A stretch of 64,000 nt of DNA from Alphaproteobacteria bacterium (GTDB lineage: Bacteria > Pseudomonadota > Alphaproteobacteria > Rickettsiales > JADKJE01): NCBI GenBank assembly GCA_016722515.1, contig JADKJE010000002.1, positions 434,001-498,000 of the forward strand, in the 5' to 3' direction. Shown here piece after piece: positions 9,724 through 20,494 of this stretch. The position numbers and the translations under genes are program-made. Numbering within the stretch: position 1 is the stretch's first letter; the number at the start of each line of letters is the position of its first letter. Below the pieces are notes generated by a model. It was given only the letters and a program-made list of their open reading frames with translations, searched no databases and was not told where the DNA came from.

Positions 9724-10710
9724 TTATGTGAGGCCAACAATCTGTTTAATCTCGCTTAAATGTTTTTGAGCAATCGCACTGGCGGTGTCGGCTCCCTTTT
9801 TGAGGAGTTGATCGAGATAGGGTGGATCTTGTAAGAGCTTGTTGATTTCAACGCCTATGGGTGCCACGTATTCGGAAACCAGTTCGGCTAAATCTGATTT
9901 AAAAACGGAAAATCCCGAAGAAGCATATTTTTCAACTACGCCATCACGGCTAAGTCCAGAAAAAGCCGCATAGAGATTAATAAGATTGCTGGCTTCTGGC
10001 CGTGCGTCCTGGTCATAGGATAACCCTTGTACGGCATCGGATTTTGCTTTCTTAATTTTTTGCAAAATCGTGTCCGCATCATCAGTAAGATGAATACGTG
10101 AATAATCAGAAGGATCGGATTTGCTCATTTTTTTGGAGCCATCCCGCAGGCTCATGACGCGGGTGGTTTCGCCTTGAATATAAGGTTCTGGGAGCGGGAA
10201 AAAATCAACACCGAAACGTTGATTAAAGCTACCAGCAATATCCCGAGCTAGTTCTAGATGTTGTTTTTGATCGTCGCCTACGGGAACAATCTGTGTCTTA
10301 TAGAGCAAAATATCGGCGGCCATTAGAACCGGATAGGTAAAAAGGGCACTAAACGCGCGTTCGCGATCCTTGCCAGCTTTTTCCTTAAATTGAGTCATGC
10401 GGTTAAGCCAGCCCATCGGGGTCATACACTGTAATATCCACGCCAGTTCAGAATGTTCGGCCACTTGCGATTGCTGGAAGATCGTGGTTTTATGGGGGTC
10501 AATACCGCAGGCAATATAGGTTGCGGCGGTTTCCCGGATGTGTTTTCTTAGTTCTTCAGGCTCTTGCGGTACGGTAATGGCGTGAAGATCCACGATGCAA
10601 AAAAGTGATTCATACTGGGATTGCAGCGTGATCCAATGGCGGATGGCGCCAAGGTAGTTACCTAGATGAAGATTGCCCGTAGGCTGAATACCCGAAAAAA
10701 GACGCGACAT
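9724..10710 (-). CDS. trpS: Tryptophanyl-tRNA synthetase
   Basis: A 328-residue class I synthetase that charges tRNA-Trp. The HIGH-like motif appears as PTGNLHLGNYLGA near the N-terminus and the KMSKS loop as KKMSKSDPS. Length is typical for bacterial TrpRS. It is convergent with hisC and lies upstream of nothing on its own strand before hisC, so it may be the end of the hslV-hslU transcription unit (40-base gap to hslU). Confidence 0.97.
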   Translation of the reverse strand: MSRLFSGIQPTGNLHLGNYLGAIRHWITLQSQYESLFCIVDLHAITVPQEPEELRKHIRETAATYIACGIDPHKTTIFQQSQVAEHSELAWILQCMTPMGWLNRMTQFKEKAGKDRERAFSALFTYPVLMAADILLYKTQIVPVGDDQKQHLELARDIAGSFNQRFGVDFFPLPEPYIQGETTRVMSLRDGSKKMSKSDPSDYSRIHLTDDADTILQKIKKAKSDAVQGLSYDQDARPEASNLINLYAAFSGLSRDGVVEKYASSGFSVFKSDLAELVSEYVAPIGVEINKLLQDPPYLDQLLKKGADTASAIAQKHLSEIKQIVGLT

Positions 10711-10750
10711 GACGTAAGCTCACACGATATCAAAAAACAATATTCATTTT

Positions 10751-12175
10751 TTAGAGGATAAATTTCGATAAGTCCATATTTTGCGCAAGTCCCTTGAGCT
10801 TTTCTTGTACATAAGGCTGATCGATAATGACATGTTCTCCATGTCGTTGGTCGGCACCGAAGCTCAAATCTTCTAATAATTTTTCCATAATGGTGTGTAA
10901 GCGGCGTGCACCAATATTTTCAACGGCACGATTAACGTCTGTTGCCAGTTTGGCAATTTCAAGGAGGGCTTCTTTTCGGTACTCAAGTCGTACACCTTCG
11001 GTTAACAGCAGGGCCTCATATTGTTTAATCAGGCTTGCTTCGGGTTCCTCCAGAATGCGGACAAGATCTTCTTCGGTAAGGGCTTTAAGCTCTACACGAA
11101 TGGGAAAGCGTCCTTGTAATTCCGGTAATAAATCGGAAGGCTTCGCCATATGGAAAGCGCCCGATGCAATGAAGAGAATATGATCGCTTTTAACCGGGCC
11201 ATATTTAGTGGTAACGGTAGTGCCTTCAACCAAGGGCAGCAAGTCACGTTGGACCCCCTCACGGTTGACCTCGCTTGCTTTGCGGTCTTCACGTCCGGTG
11301 ATTTTATCAATCTCGTCAAGAAAGACGATCCCGTCATTTTCAGTGCGGTTAATGGCAATTTTAATGATTTGTTCTTCGTCAATTAATTTATCACTTTCTT
11401 CGGCCATCAGGATTTCAAACGATTCCTCAACGGTGACGCGGCGAGTTTTTGTGCGTTCGTTACCCATGGCTTTACCGAGTACGTCGCCTAAATTAAAGAC
11501 GCCCATCTGGCTTCCAGGTGCGCCTGGAATATCAAAGGTCGACATCATATTGTTGCTGTTGTCCATAATCTGAATTTCAATTTCTCGGTCATCAAGGACT
11601 CCGTCATGCAACATTTTGCGGAATTTTTCACGCGTATCTGGGCTTGCACCTGCACCAACCAAGGCATCTAAAACGCGCTCTTCTGCTTTAATAACGGCTT
11701 TGGCTTCAACCAGTTTGCGCATCTCTTCGCGTACCTGGATAATCGCCATATCGAGTAAATCGCGGATAATGGAGTCGACGTCGCGTCCAACATAGCCAAT
11801 CTCAGTAAATTTCGTGGCTTCCACTTTGATAAAAGGTGCTTTGGCAAGTTTGGCTAAACGCCTAGCGATTTCTGTTTTACCAACGCCGGTGGGTCCAATC
11901 ATTAAAATATTTTTTGGCATGATCTCATCTTGAAGTGGCGGCAAGACCTTGCGACGACGCCAACGGTTCCTAAGGGCAATCGCGACAGCTCGTTTAGCAT
12001 CACCTTGACCAATGACGTATTTATCAAGTTCGCGGACGATTTCAAGTGGAGTTAATGTTTCAAGCTCCAGTACCGATAATTCTTCAACGGTTTTTTCTGG
12101 GCGTTGCTGTTCATCCATTCCTTTGCTGATCGACGAAAGAAGGGAGTTTCCTGAGTCATTTTTTCTGCGGAACAT
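10751..12175 (-). CDS. hslU: HslU ATPase subunit of the HslVU protease
   Basis: AAA+ unfoldase that caps the HslV peptidase. Walker A GPTGVGKT is at residues 94-101 and Walker B is in [11 protein letters not shown]; the C-terminal sensor-2 region with [14 protein letters not shown] is present. At 474 residues it is some 35 longer than typical HslU because of an N-terminal charged extension before the conserved [12 protein letters not shown]. The ATG at residue 20 is an alternative start, but its AAAGGA is directly abutting, so the long form is kept. It follows hslV by 18 bases. Confidence 0.95.
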   Translation of the reverse strand: MFRRKNDSGNSLLSSISKGMDEQQRPEKTVEELSVLELETLTPLEIVRELDKYVIGQGDAKRAVAIALRNRWRRRKVLPPLQDEIMPKNILMIGPTGVGKTEIARRLAKLAKAPFIKVEATKFTEIGYVGRDVDSIIRDLLDMAIIQVREEMRKLVEAKAVIKAEERVLDALVGAGASPDTREKFRKMLHDGVLDDREIEIQIMDNSNNMMSTFDIPGAPGSQMGVFNLGDVLGKAMGNERTKTRRVTVEESFEILMAEESDKLIDEEQIIKIAINRTENDGIVFLDEIDKITGREDRKASEVNREGVQRDLLPLVEGTTVTTKYGPVKSDHILFIASGAFHMAKPSDLLPELQGRFPIRVELKALTEEDLVRILEEPEASLIKQYEALLLTEGVRLEYRKEALLEIAKLATDVNRAVENIGARRLHTIMEKLLEDLSFGADQRHGEHVIIDQPYVQEKLKGLAQNMDLSKFIL

Positions 12176-12193
12176 AGGGCTATCTACTTAATA

Positions 12194-12760
12194 TTAAGGG
12201 GTTTCGGCAATCAAGGTTTCAACTATGATATTATTGTTGGTATAAACACAAATATCGGCGGCTACTTTCATCGAACGTCTGACGATTTCTTCAGCATCCA
12301 GATGATCAACAGAAACGAGTGCTCTAGCAGCAGACAAGGCAAACATGCCACCAGAGCCAATGCCAACGATCCCGTCTTCGGGATCCAGGACATCGCCTGT
12401 GCCGGTAAGGACTAAGGTTGTTTTGCTATCAATCACAATAAGCATGGCCTCAAGACGTCTTAAGTATTTGTCCATGCGCCAGTCTTTTGCGAGCTCAACA
12501 CATGCCCTGGTTAATTGACCACGATGTTCACTTAACTTTGCTTCGAGGCGTTCGAATAATGTAAACGCGTCTGCGGTTGATCCAGCAAACCCTGCAATAA
12601 TTGAGCCATCCCCTAGTTTTCGAATTTTCTTTGCCGTTGACTTAATCACTGTGCTGCCAAGTGAAACTTGTCCATCTCCCGCAATCACCACTTTGCCGTT
12701 ATGGCGTACTGAAAGAATCGTTGTGCCGTATATAGTCCGAGGATCATGGTGTTCTAGCAT
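12194..12760 (-). CDS. hslV: HslV peptidase subunit
   Basis: Proteasome beta-like N-terminal-nucleophile peptidase. The mature protein should begin at the Thr of [10 protein letters not shown], matching TTIVSVRRNG of E. coli HslV, leaving a propeptide of about 12 residues. The start at 12760 is preferred because AAAGGAG lies five bases upstream; a GTG two codons earlier would sit inside that ribosome site. The rest ([30 protein letters not shown]) matches the family well. Operon with hslU. Confidence 0.95.
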   Translation of the reverse strand: MLEHHDPRTIYGTTILSVRHNGKVVIAGDGQVSLGSTVIKSTAKKIRKLGDGSIIAGFAGSTADAFTLFERLEAKLSEHRGQLTRACVELAKDWRMDKYLRRLEAMLIVIDSKTTLVLTGTGDVLDPEDGIVGIGSGGMFALSAARALVSVDHLDAEEIVRRSMKVAADICVYTNNNIIVETLIAETP

Positions 12761-12817
12761 AAACACTCCTTTGGTTTATATCTCTATAATTGGGTACCAA
12801 AATTAAAAATACAAGGG

Positions 12818-14659
12818 CTAACGTAATCTTTCTGGAGGGAATCGAATAATAATAGTGGTTCCCACATTAAGGGTGCTGGTGAGGGTAAACGTACCTTGAT
12901 GAAGTTCAACCAGTCGTTTGGAAATAGGCAGGCCAAGTCCGGTTCCTTCCGTTGCCTTTTCATAGCCCTCTTGATAGATTTGCCCAAATTCGGACAAGAT
13001 TAATGGAATGTTTTCTTCGGCAATACCAATGCCAGTATCCGTGATTTCAAAAAATAGTGCACCATCGCGCACATAAAATTTGAGGAAAATATGTCCTTTT
13101 TCCGGGGTAAACTTAACCGCATTGGATAAAAGATTAAGCAGTATTTGTTTTATGCGCAGCTGATCAGCATAAAGAGCTGGCGGATTATCGGGAGTCTCGG
13201 TTGAAATCTCAATTTGTTTTTTTCGTGCGGTTTCTTTGATATAGGAGCAGCATGTTTTTAACAAACGATTAAAATCAAAGGGCTGTTCATCCATTTCCAT
13301 CTTTCCAGCTTCGATCTTGGATAGATCGAGGATTTCATTAATTAAGTGTAGCAGATGATTTCCTGCGGTGTTGATATAACCGCCGGCCTCAACATAGCGC
13401 GGGTCAAGCGAGCCATACATTTTATGGGTCAAAAATTCGGAATAGCCGTTAATGGTTACCAGTGGCGTTCGAAGTTCATGGCTCATATTAGCCAGGAATT
13501 TGGATTTGGCATAATTTGCTTTTTCGGCTTCAATTTTGGCATGGATCAATTGCTTTTCGACGCGGTGGATTTTCTTGATATGACGTTTTACATTCACAAG
13601 CTGCCTTGCCAGCACCCTTAATTCTCGAGCTCTAGGTTTGGGGATGATGACTGTCTCCACATTGCGTGAAAGTAGCTCAGCTGCTTTGGACAGCTCTAGA
13701 GTCGGTGCAATAATTTGATATCGAAGCAACCACAATAACAGCAGCGAAACGCCGCCGATCGTCGCGAATCCTATTATTCCAGGAAGCAGAACTTCGCGTA
13801 GCTCTTGATAAAAAATTGTACGGTTATAGCCAACTAAAATAATAAATGGATAATGCTCCATAGCGTAATAACTTAAGAAGACGGTGTCTCCCAGAATAAG
13901 TGGAGTAGACAGGGGGTGATAGCCCTTAATCTGTGGTATCTTATGTAAAGCAAGTTGAATGTCGTGATCATGGATGGCATTATTTTCAATATCAGCAGAC
14001 TGAATGGCGGGCGCATGGTGGCCATCAATGATAATAAAGCTGATATTGGACGTGCCAAGAATTTGTTCAAATCGCTGAGAGATACGCGAGATTTGGAAAC
14101 CAAGCGAAAGAATTCCTGCGGGGGTTCCATCTGCATGGGTGATGCCCATACCGGCCGGAATAATAAGTTGCCCGCTTGATATGCCAATGTCGCGTTTATC
14201 AAAATGCATTTTCCAGGGTTCTTTAAACGCCATGTGTGCATAATACCGATGTGAAATATCTTTGGGCTTTTTCATGATTCCCCAGGGGGTGCTAGCCCTC
14301 ATTTGCTTATCTGGCGTAGACCAATCAAACATGGCCCATGAAAATTGGTCGCGGATGCTGTCGTTATTGACAAGCCTGCCTTGAAGGAGCTCTGTAATTT
14401 GAGGAAGATTATGTGGATCGTTTTCGAGGATTTTTTCACCAAGAAAAACAAGCAGATTATTAACATAATCAAATGAAAGTTGGAGTTCTTGGCCTATTTG
14501 GTGGGCTGATCGAAAGAGTGCATGATCCTTAAGTGTTTTTCGTGATTGGTAGAGGGATAACACGTATATGGTAGATAAAACAAAGACCACACAGAACATG
14601 CAGCTAAAGATAAGAAAATAATTAAGGGAGAGTGAGCCTTTCTTATGATTATTTTTCAT
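12818..14659 (-). CDS. Membrane sensor histidine kinase (orphan)
   Basis: A 613-residue transmembrane kinase. TM1 is about residues 14-37, a periplasmic Cache-like sensor region spans about 38-288, TM2 is about 291-313, followed by a HAMP-like linker and coiled coil. The phospho-acceptor is His394 in FLANMSHELRTPL. The ATPase domain has the N box LLNLLSNAVKFTPE, G1 DTGIGI (541-546) and G2 GTGLGLPIS (572-580). No response regulator gene is adjacent, so its output is unknown. The tail ends with the catalytic domain, with no receiver domain. Confidence 0.92.
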   Translation of the reverse strand: MKNNHKKGSLSLNYFLIFSCMFCVVFVLSTIYVLSLYQSRKTLKDHALFRSAHQIGQELQLSFDYVNNLLVFLGEKILENDPHNLPQITELLQGRLVNNDSIRDQFSWAMFDWSTPDKQMRASTPWGIMKKPKDISHRYYAHMAFKEPWKMHFDKRDIGISSGQLIIPAGMGITHADGTPAGILSLGFQISRISQRFEQILGTSNISFIIIDGHHAPAIQSADIENNAIHDHDIQLALHKIPQIKGYHPLSTPLILGDTVFLSYYAMEHYPFIILVGYNRTIFYQELREVLLPGIIGFATIGGVSLLLLWLLRYQIIAPTLELSKAAELLSRNVETVIIPKPRARELRVLARQLVNVKRHIKKIHRVEKQLIHAKIEAEKANYAKSKFLANMSHELRTPLVTINGYSEFLTHKMYGSLDPRYVEAGGYINTAGNHLLHLINEILDLSKIEAGKMEMDEQPFDFNRLLKTCCSYIKETARKKQIEISTETPDNPPALYADQLRIKQILLNLLSNAVKFTPEKGHIFLKFYVRDGALFFEITDTGIGIAEENIPLILSEFGQIYQEGYEKATEGTGLGLPISKRLVELHQGTFTLTSTLNVGTTIIIRFPPERLR

Positions 14660-14888
14660 TATTTTATAATTTAATAATTTGTTTAGACAACTTGTTGATT
14701 CCCAGCAAATTATCGGTTACCATAAGTGCCAATCTTTACGACGTTTTCACTTTCAGATGTTTGATGTAATACACGGTCTTTTGTGTTACGTCAAAGTTTT
14801 TTGACGTTCACTTTTCCATAAAGGTAATGAATGACAAGGTGGGGTGGAGTATAAAGAATAGACATCATATGTAATTTGTAAGTGTAGA

Positions 14889-16865
14889 ATGAAAAAGAGC
14901 GCAGCGAATCTTCAAAAAAATGGAATTCCACTTGTTGGCATTGGGGGAGGCGGTTGTAAGTCTCAGGGTTATATTAGGCATAATGTTGTCTGTGGCGATG
15001 TAATTAAGCCTGATGTCCTTGTTAGGTATTATTGCACTGCTTCTGGATCGCAGGCTAATAAAGCAAAATATTCAGAATCAGTAGATGAATTTATCAATTA
15101 TGCTAAACAGCAGGCTATTGAAAGTAATTGGTTTGAGAGTGGCTTCCTGCGCAGTAACCATGGCTGGAATATATGGGTTAGCACAGACAAAAGACTTGTG
15201 GATTTTGTCTCAAAAAATTTTGCTGATGAAGTGAATGGCCATGCGCTAGCTGCGCCGAGTAATTTATGTGTGGATCAGCCTTTAAAGACCTTTATTGCCC
15301 ATGATTCCGATCTTAAGAGGAAAAATTATAAATTTGCAGAGGACCGTCCAGCTGTTGCCGTTCTTTCGGGAGGCATTTCGGCTCTATGGGCCGCCTATCT
15401 GATGACCGATTTGTGGAGCAAGAAACGTCTGCCTGATTGGCAGAGCCCCCCCATTTATGTGGAGCCTATTGATATAAAACGTTCGCCATCAAAAAGTGGA
15501 AGCTCTGGTCAGTTTCACGTTAGCCATGCAACGCCAATGTATACCGATCCGGCTTTCAGCGCGCTTAGTATTCTGGGTTTGAGTTTGTATCGAACGGTCG
15601 CAAGTGAGAATTTTGAGCGTGATAATTATACTGTTGGACAAATCTTTCCGCCAGCCTTGTTTAATCCATTTTTTGGTCGAAATGTATGGCACGTGGGTGC
15701 CGGATATTTATGGAATGGCTTGAAATATAAATACCAAAAGATACGTGGGCACGATACGATTCTGGATAAGACCATTCCTATGGCTATTTCCAGTGGAAAA
15801 ATAATGGATCAGGTTTCGGTGGATCTTGGGCAGCCGTTGTTGCATCGTAAAAATACGATTCGTATTGCCTATAACGAAGCAGAAACAAAAGAAATGGAAG
15901 AGATGGCCGTAATGCTAAAGCGTTATGGTATTGAATGTAAGAAAATTTCGCTGGATGAAGTGCATAAAAAAGTTGGAACATTACCAACGTTTGGTGACGG
16001 AGGGTCTGCATGGGAAGTGGAAGGGGATGGCAATATAAATCCCAATACATTTGAAATTTTAACTCAGGCAATTAGAAAAAAAGGAGGGATTGTTATTCGA
16101 GGGCAGGTAAACAGCATTCTTATCAATTCCAAATCGAATGAGGTTTCCGGCGTTGGTATTGATGAAGGTTTCGATCAACATGATATCCCAAAAGAAACCA
16201 TTATTCGTACGAGCAAGGTTTATACGTCCTTTGGAGCTAATGCCGAATACAACGTTGAGAAGGCTGTCAAACTTCTGAATCCTATTGAGAAAATTACGCC
16301 TGCAAGTGGATATTCGGCCTATTTGTTAGTAGAGGGTGACATAAAATGCCCTATAGATTCAAATAATAGCCATTTTACACCGATAAAGACTATAACGGAT
16401 GAGCAGACTAGGGAAACCTGGACATTAGTAAAAACAACGTGTGGTGGTGCCATTGGTACCAAGCGATTGCCAGTCGGTGCGGCTATTAATAATCTTTGGT
16501 ATGCAGCCAAGGTCATTTTTCCTCAAAAACGAGTTGAAATTTTTTCAGTTAAATCATGTTGGCGTCCCATTAATGCTCTTAATTCGGGTGTTATAACAGA
16601 AATTGCCAATGGGTTATTTATAGGAACTGGTTTTGGAGGCAAAGGGATTACTGATTCGGCCTATTTTGCTTCCGAATATATCCGTCGTGCCGTTGAAAAT
16701 CCTCATGTAGTAAGAGAGTTTGAAAGAAATTTCGGAATTAATCCAAAAACGGGCTTTTCAATGGGTAGTGGGAAAGAGGCAGGTAGAGAGTTGTTTGTGC
16801 CAATCAAGGGGTTTTATGGAGTAAGCCATCGGGCTTTTTGCATGGTTTTTCTGTTGATAAAGTAG
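14889..16865 (+). CDS. FAD-dependent oxidoreductase-like protein (DAO type)
   Basis: A 658-residue protein. After about 155 residues of unassigned N-terminus comes a Rossmann-like segment (AVAVLSGGISALWAAYL), then a D-amino-acid-oxidase-like pattern including NPNTFEILTQAIRKKGG and a C-terminal GLFIGTGFGGKGITDS. The classical GxGxxG is degenerate (SGGISAL), so FAD binding is likely but not certain. No signal peptide is evident. It stands alone between the divergent histidine kinase gene and hisB and no pathway partner is adjacent, so its substrate is unknown. The start ATG has no strong ribosome site. Confidence 0.65.
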   Translation: MKKSAANLQKNGIPLVGIGGGGCKSQGYIRHNVVCGDVIKPDVLVRYYCTASGSQANKAKYSESVDEFINYAKQQAIESNWFESGFLRSNHGWNIWVSTDKRLVDFVSKNFADEVNGHALAAPSNLCVDQPLKTFIAHDSDLKRKNYKFAEDRPAVAVLSGGISALWAAYLMTDLWSKKRLPDWQSPPIYVEPIDIKRSPSKSGSSGQFHVSHATPMYTDPAFSALSILGLSLYRTVASENFERDNYTVGQIFPPALFNPFFGRNVWHVGAGYLWNGLKYKYQKIRGHDTILDKTIPMAISSGKIMDQVSVDLGQPLLHRKNTIRIAYNEAETKEMEEMAVMLKRYGIECKKISLDEVHKKVGTLPTFGDGGSAWEVEGDGNINPNTFEILTQAIRKKGGIVIRGQVNSILINSKSNEVSGVGIDEGFDQHDIPKETIIRTSKVYTSFGANAEYNVEKAVKLLNPIEKITPASGYSAYLLVEGDIKCPIDSNNSHFTPIKTITDEQTRETWTLVKTTCGGAIGTKRLPVGAAINNLWYAAKVIFPQKRVEIFSVKSCWRPINALNSGVITEIANGLFIGTGFGGKGITDSAYFASEYIRRAVENPHVVREFERNFGINPKTGFSMGSGKEAGRELFVPIKGFYGVSHRAFCMVFLLIK

Positions 16866-16926
16866 GCTAGGAATCTTTAACTATCTATTGTATAATGGGC
16901 CACGGTAATTAAAAAAAGAGTCGATT

Positions 16927-17541
16927 ATGACAGCCACACTGCCTGCTACCCAAGCGCGTATCGCACAGATCAGCCGTACAACCAAAGAGACCTCTATCCA
17001 TGTTGAGGTCAATCTGGATGGTACGGGTGTTTATCATGTCAGTACGGGTATTGGCTTCTTGGATCATATGTTAGAGCAGTTATCCCGCCATAGTCTGATT
17101 GATATAACAGTGGAAGCGAAAGGCGATTTGCACATTGATTATCATCATACAACAGAGGATACCGGCATTGCTATCGGTGAAGCTGTGGCTAAAGCATTGG
17201 GAGAACGCAAAGGTATCGTCCGTTACGGGCATAGTTACATCCCGATGGATGAGACACTTACCCGTGCAGCGATTGATCTTTCCAATCGTCCATACCTGAT
17301 TTGGAAGGTGGACTTTACCCGTGATAAATTAGGCGATATGGACACCGAACTTTTTAAAGAATGGTTTCAGGCGTTTGCCCAGGCGGCTGGAGCAACCTTG
17401 CATATTGAAAATCTCTATGGCACCAATAATCATCATATCGTGGAATCATGCTTTAAGGCATTGGCTAGGGCGTTGCGTGTTGCGGTGGATATTGATCCGC
17501 GTAAAGCTAATGAAATTCCTTCTACGAAAGGCAAATTATGA
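16927..17541 (+). CDS. hisB: Imidazoleglycerol-phosphate dehydratase
   Basis: Sixth step of histidine synthesis. A 204-residue monofunctional IGPD with the two His-rich metal motifs [11 protein letters not shown] and NNHHIVE expected for the Mn-dependent enzyme. It opens the his cluster here, and its stop overlaps the next ATG by four bases. Confidence 0.97.
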   Translation: MTATLPATQARIAQISRTTKETSIHVEVNLDGTGVYHVSTGIGFLDHMLEQLSRHSLIDITVEAKGDLHIDYHHTTEDTGIAIGEAVAKALGERKGIVRYGHSYIPMDETLTRAAIDLSNRPYLIWKVDFTRDKLGDMDTELFKEWFQAFAQAAGATLHIENLYGTNNHHIVESCFKALARALRVAVDIDPRKANEIPSTKGKL

Positions 17542-17981
17542 GCAAAACCTACGTTGTTCTAGCTAAGCCCAATAGCCCTAACCATTTTGATACCACCCTC
17601 TTTATAGCTGAAAAATTTAATATTTTTGCCTTCGGTTTAACCTTCCTGTGGCTGTTTTATAAACAATTATGGTGGCAAGGTCTTGTGGTCTCGTTGATTA
17701 TGATCTTTGGTACGGGCACTTTGATTGAGCATGGTCATTACGAAGGTATGGTTATTAATCTGGCGCTGAGTGTGTGGATTGGTTTTAGTGGTATGGATTG
17801 GGTGATTCGTTCTAAGCTCAAAAAAGGCTATGTTATGGTGCATACGTTAGTGTGTAGTAATAAGACCGAAGCATATCTGCGTTTCTTCAATGATTATGTG
17901 GGCATACTCAATCAGATAAAAACAACACAGGGACCTGCGGCGCCGACGATGCCTAAGCATTGGTCAGAAGGATGGGTTTAG
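17538..17981 (+). CDS. DUF2628 membrane protein in his operon
   Basis: A 147-residue protein with two or three hydrophobic helices (about residues 28-60 and 70-88) and short hydrophilic ends. A DUF2628 protein between hisB and hisH is a recurrent arrangement in Alphaproteobacteria, supporting that assignment. It overlaps hisB by four bases and ends two bases before hisH, so it is cotranslated with them. Role unknown; no histidine-pathway chemistry is expected. Confidence 0.8.
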   Translation: MSKTYVVLAKPNSPNHFDTTLFIAEKFNIFAFGLTFLWLFYKQLWWQGLVVSLIMIFGTGTLIEHGHYEGMVINLALSVWIGFSGMDWVIRSKLKKGYVMVHTLVCSNKTEAYLRFFNDYVGILNQIKTTQGPAAPTMPKHWSEGWV

Positions 17982-17983
17982 CT

Positions 17984-18616
17984 ATGTCGACCATCGCTAT
18001 TATTGATTATGGATCAGGCAATCTGCGTTCCGCAGCAAAAGCGTTTGAAAAAGTGGCGGGTGCAAAACACGAAGTTAAGGTAACGTCAAATATTAATGAT
18101 CTTATCCTGGCTTCGCATATCGTGCTTCCTGGCGTTGGGGCATTTGGGGATTGCATGGCCGGGCTTAAAGCGATTCCGGGCATGATTGACACGATGCAGG
18201 ATCAAGTGTTTATCCAGCAAAAACCTTTTATGGGCATTTGCGTGGGTATGCAGTTATTGGCGCAAGAAGGAAAAGAGCACGGAATTCATCAAGGTTTAGG
18301 GTGGATTAAAGGTTCTGTGATTTCCATTCCCGTTGCACAACAGCATATCAAAGTGCCTCACATGGGATGGAATGAATTATCGCTTAACCTCCCCCCGCAT
18401 CCTATTGTGAATGGGATTAGCTCAGGTGACCACGCTTATTTTGTCCATAGTTATTATATGGATGTACATGAGTCCGGTGTGGTCGTAGCAACCACTACCC
18501 ATGGTCGCGAACTAACGGCTATTGTTGCTAAAGATAATATTGTCGCGACTCAGTTCCACCCGGAGAAAAGCCAGGAAACGGGACAGGTTATTATTGCTAA
18601 TTTTTTGAATATGTAG
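17984..18616 (+). CDS. hisH: Imidazole glycerol phosphate synthase, glutaminase subunit
   Basis: Class I glutamine amidotransferase, 210 residues, which feeds ammonia to HisF. The nucleophile Cys is in GICVGMQLL and the His/Glu pair in FHPEKSQ. The ATG at 17984 is chosen because the conserved IAIIDYGSGN starts immediately after it; upstream in-frame starts would overlap the previous gene. The pair HisH-HisF is split by hisA in the usual order. Confidence 0.96.
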   Translation: MSTIAIIDYGSGNLRSAAKAFEKVAGAKHEVKVTSNINDLILASHIVLPGVGAFGDCMAGLKAIPGMIDTMQDQVFIQQKPFMGICVGMQLLAQEGKEHGIHQGLGWIKGSVISIPVAQQHIKVPHMGWNELSLNLPPHPIVNGISSGDHAYFVHSYYMDVHESGVVVATTTHGRELTAIVAKDNIVATQFHPEKSQETGQVIIANFLNM

Positions 18617-18659
18617 CATAAATCGTGCTACCTGTGATGAAGGATAAAGGAAAAGCTTC

Positions 18660-19385
18660 ATGATTATTTTTCCAGCGATTGATTTAAAAGACGGCCAATG
18701 TGTTCGCCTGTTTCAAGGCGAGTTTGATAAAGTAACGGTGTTTAACCACGATCCTGCTGCTCAGGCAAAATCATTTGAGGATATGGGATTTTCCTATCTT
18801 CACCTGGTTGATCTCAACGGCGCGTTAGAAGGCAAGCCGGTTAATGAAAGCGCGGTTGAATCGATTATCAAGCGCATATCGTTGCCGATTCAGCTCGGCG
18901 GAGGTATCCGTACCATTGCCACGATTGAGCGATGGCTGACGATGGGAATCACACGTGTGATTTTAGGAACGATTGCCTTGCATAATCCAGACCTCGTTAA
19001 AGAGGCTTGTCGCCTTTTTCCTGGACAAATTGTGGTGGGTATTGATGGGCGGGGTGGCAAAGTGGCCATCCAAGGCTGGGCAGAAACATCGGAAGTGACC
19101 GTGATTGAACTGGCTCAAAAATTTGAAGATGCAGGTGTGTCGGCCATTGTTTATACCGATATCAGCCGCGACGGCACCCTAACCGGACCTGATTTGGAAG
19201 GGACTAAAACCTTGGCAAAATCCATATCTATTCCTGTGATTGTTTCCGGTGGTATGTCTAAAACAGACGATATCAGTGCAGTCAAAGCAATGGAGCATGT
19301 GGGGATTGAGGGGGTGATTATTGGCCGCGCCCTTTATGATAAAAAAATCGATGTGCCGCGTGCACTGCAAATAGCCAACGGATAA
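18660..19385 (+). CDS. hisA: ProFAR isomerase
   Basis: Phosphoribosylformimino-AICAR-P isomerase, a TIM barrel of 241 residues. It opens with [14 protein letters not shown] and carries the duplicated phosphate-binding half-barrel motifs GGGIRT and SGGMSK. An AAAGGA-type ribosome site precedes the ATG, and ten bases separate it from hisF. Confidence 0.96.
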   Translation: MIIFPAIDLKDGQCVRLFQGEFDKVTVFNHDPAAQAKSFEDMGFSYLHLVDLNGALEGKPVNESAVESIIKRISLPIQLGGGIRTIATIERWLTMGITRVILGTIALHNPDLVKEACRLFPGQIVVGIDGRGGKVAIQGWAETSEVTVIELAQKFEDAGVSAIVYTDISRDGTLTGPDLEGTKTLAKSISIPVIVSGGMSKTDDISAVKAMEHVGIEGVIIGRALYDKKIDVPRALQIANG

Positions 19386-19394
19386 GGAAATCCC

Positions 19395-20153
19395 ATGTTG
19401 AAAACCCGTATTATTCCCTGTCTTGATGTAAAAGATGGACGTGTGGTCAAGGGGGTGCAGTTTGTTGATTTAATCGATGCAGGTGATCCGGTTGAACAAG
19501 CTAAACTCTACGATGCCCAGGGGGCCGATGAATTATGTTTTTTAGATATCACCGCTTCCAGTGATAATCGTGAAACGCTTTATGATACGGTAGCGGCCGT
19601 AGCCGAACAATGTTTTATGCCATTGACGGTGGGCGGAGGTGTAAGGGCGCTGGATGATATCCGTACGTTGTTATTAGCGGGAGCTGATAAAGTCTCCATC
19701 AACACTGCTGCGGTGAAGAATCCCGAATTTGTAGGCGAGGCCTCACATAAATTTGGTGCGCAATGTATTGTGGTGGCTCTGGATGCGCGCCAGGTAGCTC
19801 CTGGTAAATTTGAGATTTTTACGCATGGCGGCCGTAATCCTACCGGTATTGATGCCATTGAATGGGCGCGTTTTATGCAAAAACAGGGCGCGGGTGAAAT
19901 TCTCCTAACATCGATGGATCGTGACGGCACCAAACAAGGATTTGACAACGTGCTCACCCGTGCCATTGCCGATGCCGTAACCATTCCGGTAATTGCTTCG
20001 GGTGGTGTAGGCAAGCTGCATGATTTTGTTGATGGTGTAGAGCAGGGGCATGCTTCTGCGTTATTGGCGGCGTCTATTTTTCACTTTGGCACGTATAAAA
20101 TCAGCGAAGTGAAACACTACATGCACGAGCATGGAATTCCAGTCAGGTTGTGA
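19395..20153 (+). CDS. hisF: Imidazole glycerol phosphate synthase, cyclase subunit
   Basis: TIM-barrel cyclase of 252 residues that forms IGP and AICAR from PRFAR and HisH-derived ammonia. Catalytic Asp residues lie in [15 protein letters not shown] and in [14 protein letters not shown]; phosphate-binding GGGVRA and SGGVGK are present. The ribosome site AAGGAA precedes the ATG, and eight bases separate its stop from hisE. Confidence 0.97.
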   Translation: MLKTRIIPCLDVKDGRVVKGVQFVDLIDAGDPVEQAKLYDAQGADELCFLDITASSDNRETLYDTVAAVAEQCFMPLTVGGGVRALDDIRTLLLAGADKVSINTAAVKNPEFVGEASHKFGAQCIVVALDARQVAPGKFEIFTHGGRNPTGIDAIEWARFMQKQGAGEILLTSMDRDGTKQGFDNVLTRAIADAVTIPVIASGGVGKLHDFVDGVEQGHASALLAASIFHFGTYKISEVKHYMHEHGIPVRL

Positions 20154-20160
20154 GGGAACA

Positions 20161-20472
20161 ATGGATCAATTAACATCACTCTACGAGGTTATTGCCAGCC
20201 GCAAAGGCGGCGATGCTTCGTCGTCTTATACCGCGAGTTTATTTGCCAAAGGCATGGATCGCATTACGCAAAAATGCGGCGAAGAAGCCTTTGAAACCGT
20301 GATTGCTGCGCTGCATAAAAATAGCCAAGCGGTGGTTGCCGAAAGCGCGGATTTATTGTATCACCTGTTAGTGTTATGGGCAGAACTGAATATCCATCCA
20401 GATGAGGTGATGGCAGAATTATCACGCCGCGAAGGGGTATCGGGGATTGCTGAAAAACAATCGAGGAAGTAA
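20161..20472 (+). CDS. hisE: Phosphoribosyl-ATP pyrophosphatase
   Basis: A 103-residue all-helical MazG-like pyrophosphohydrolase for the second step of histidine synthesis. Characteristic sequences are ITQKCGEEAFETVIAAL and ESADLLYHLLVLW with the metal-binding Glu/Asp residues. The ATG at 20161 follows GAGGGAAC just after hisF; a longer frame would overlap hisF. HisI and HisG/D are not in this window. Confidence 0.95.
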   Translation: MDQLTSLYEVIASRKGGDASSSYTASLFAKGMDRITQKCGEEAFETVIAALHKNSQAVVAESADLLYHLLVLWAELNIHPDEVMAELSRREGVSGIAEKQSRK

Positions 20473-20494
20473 AAACCAGTCAAGGGAAATTCAG

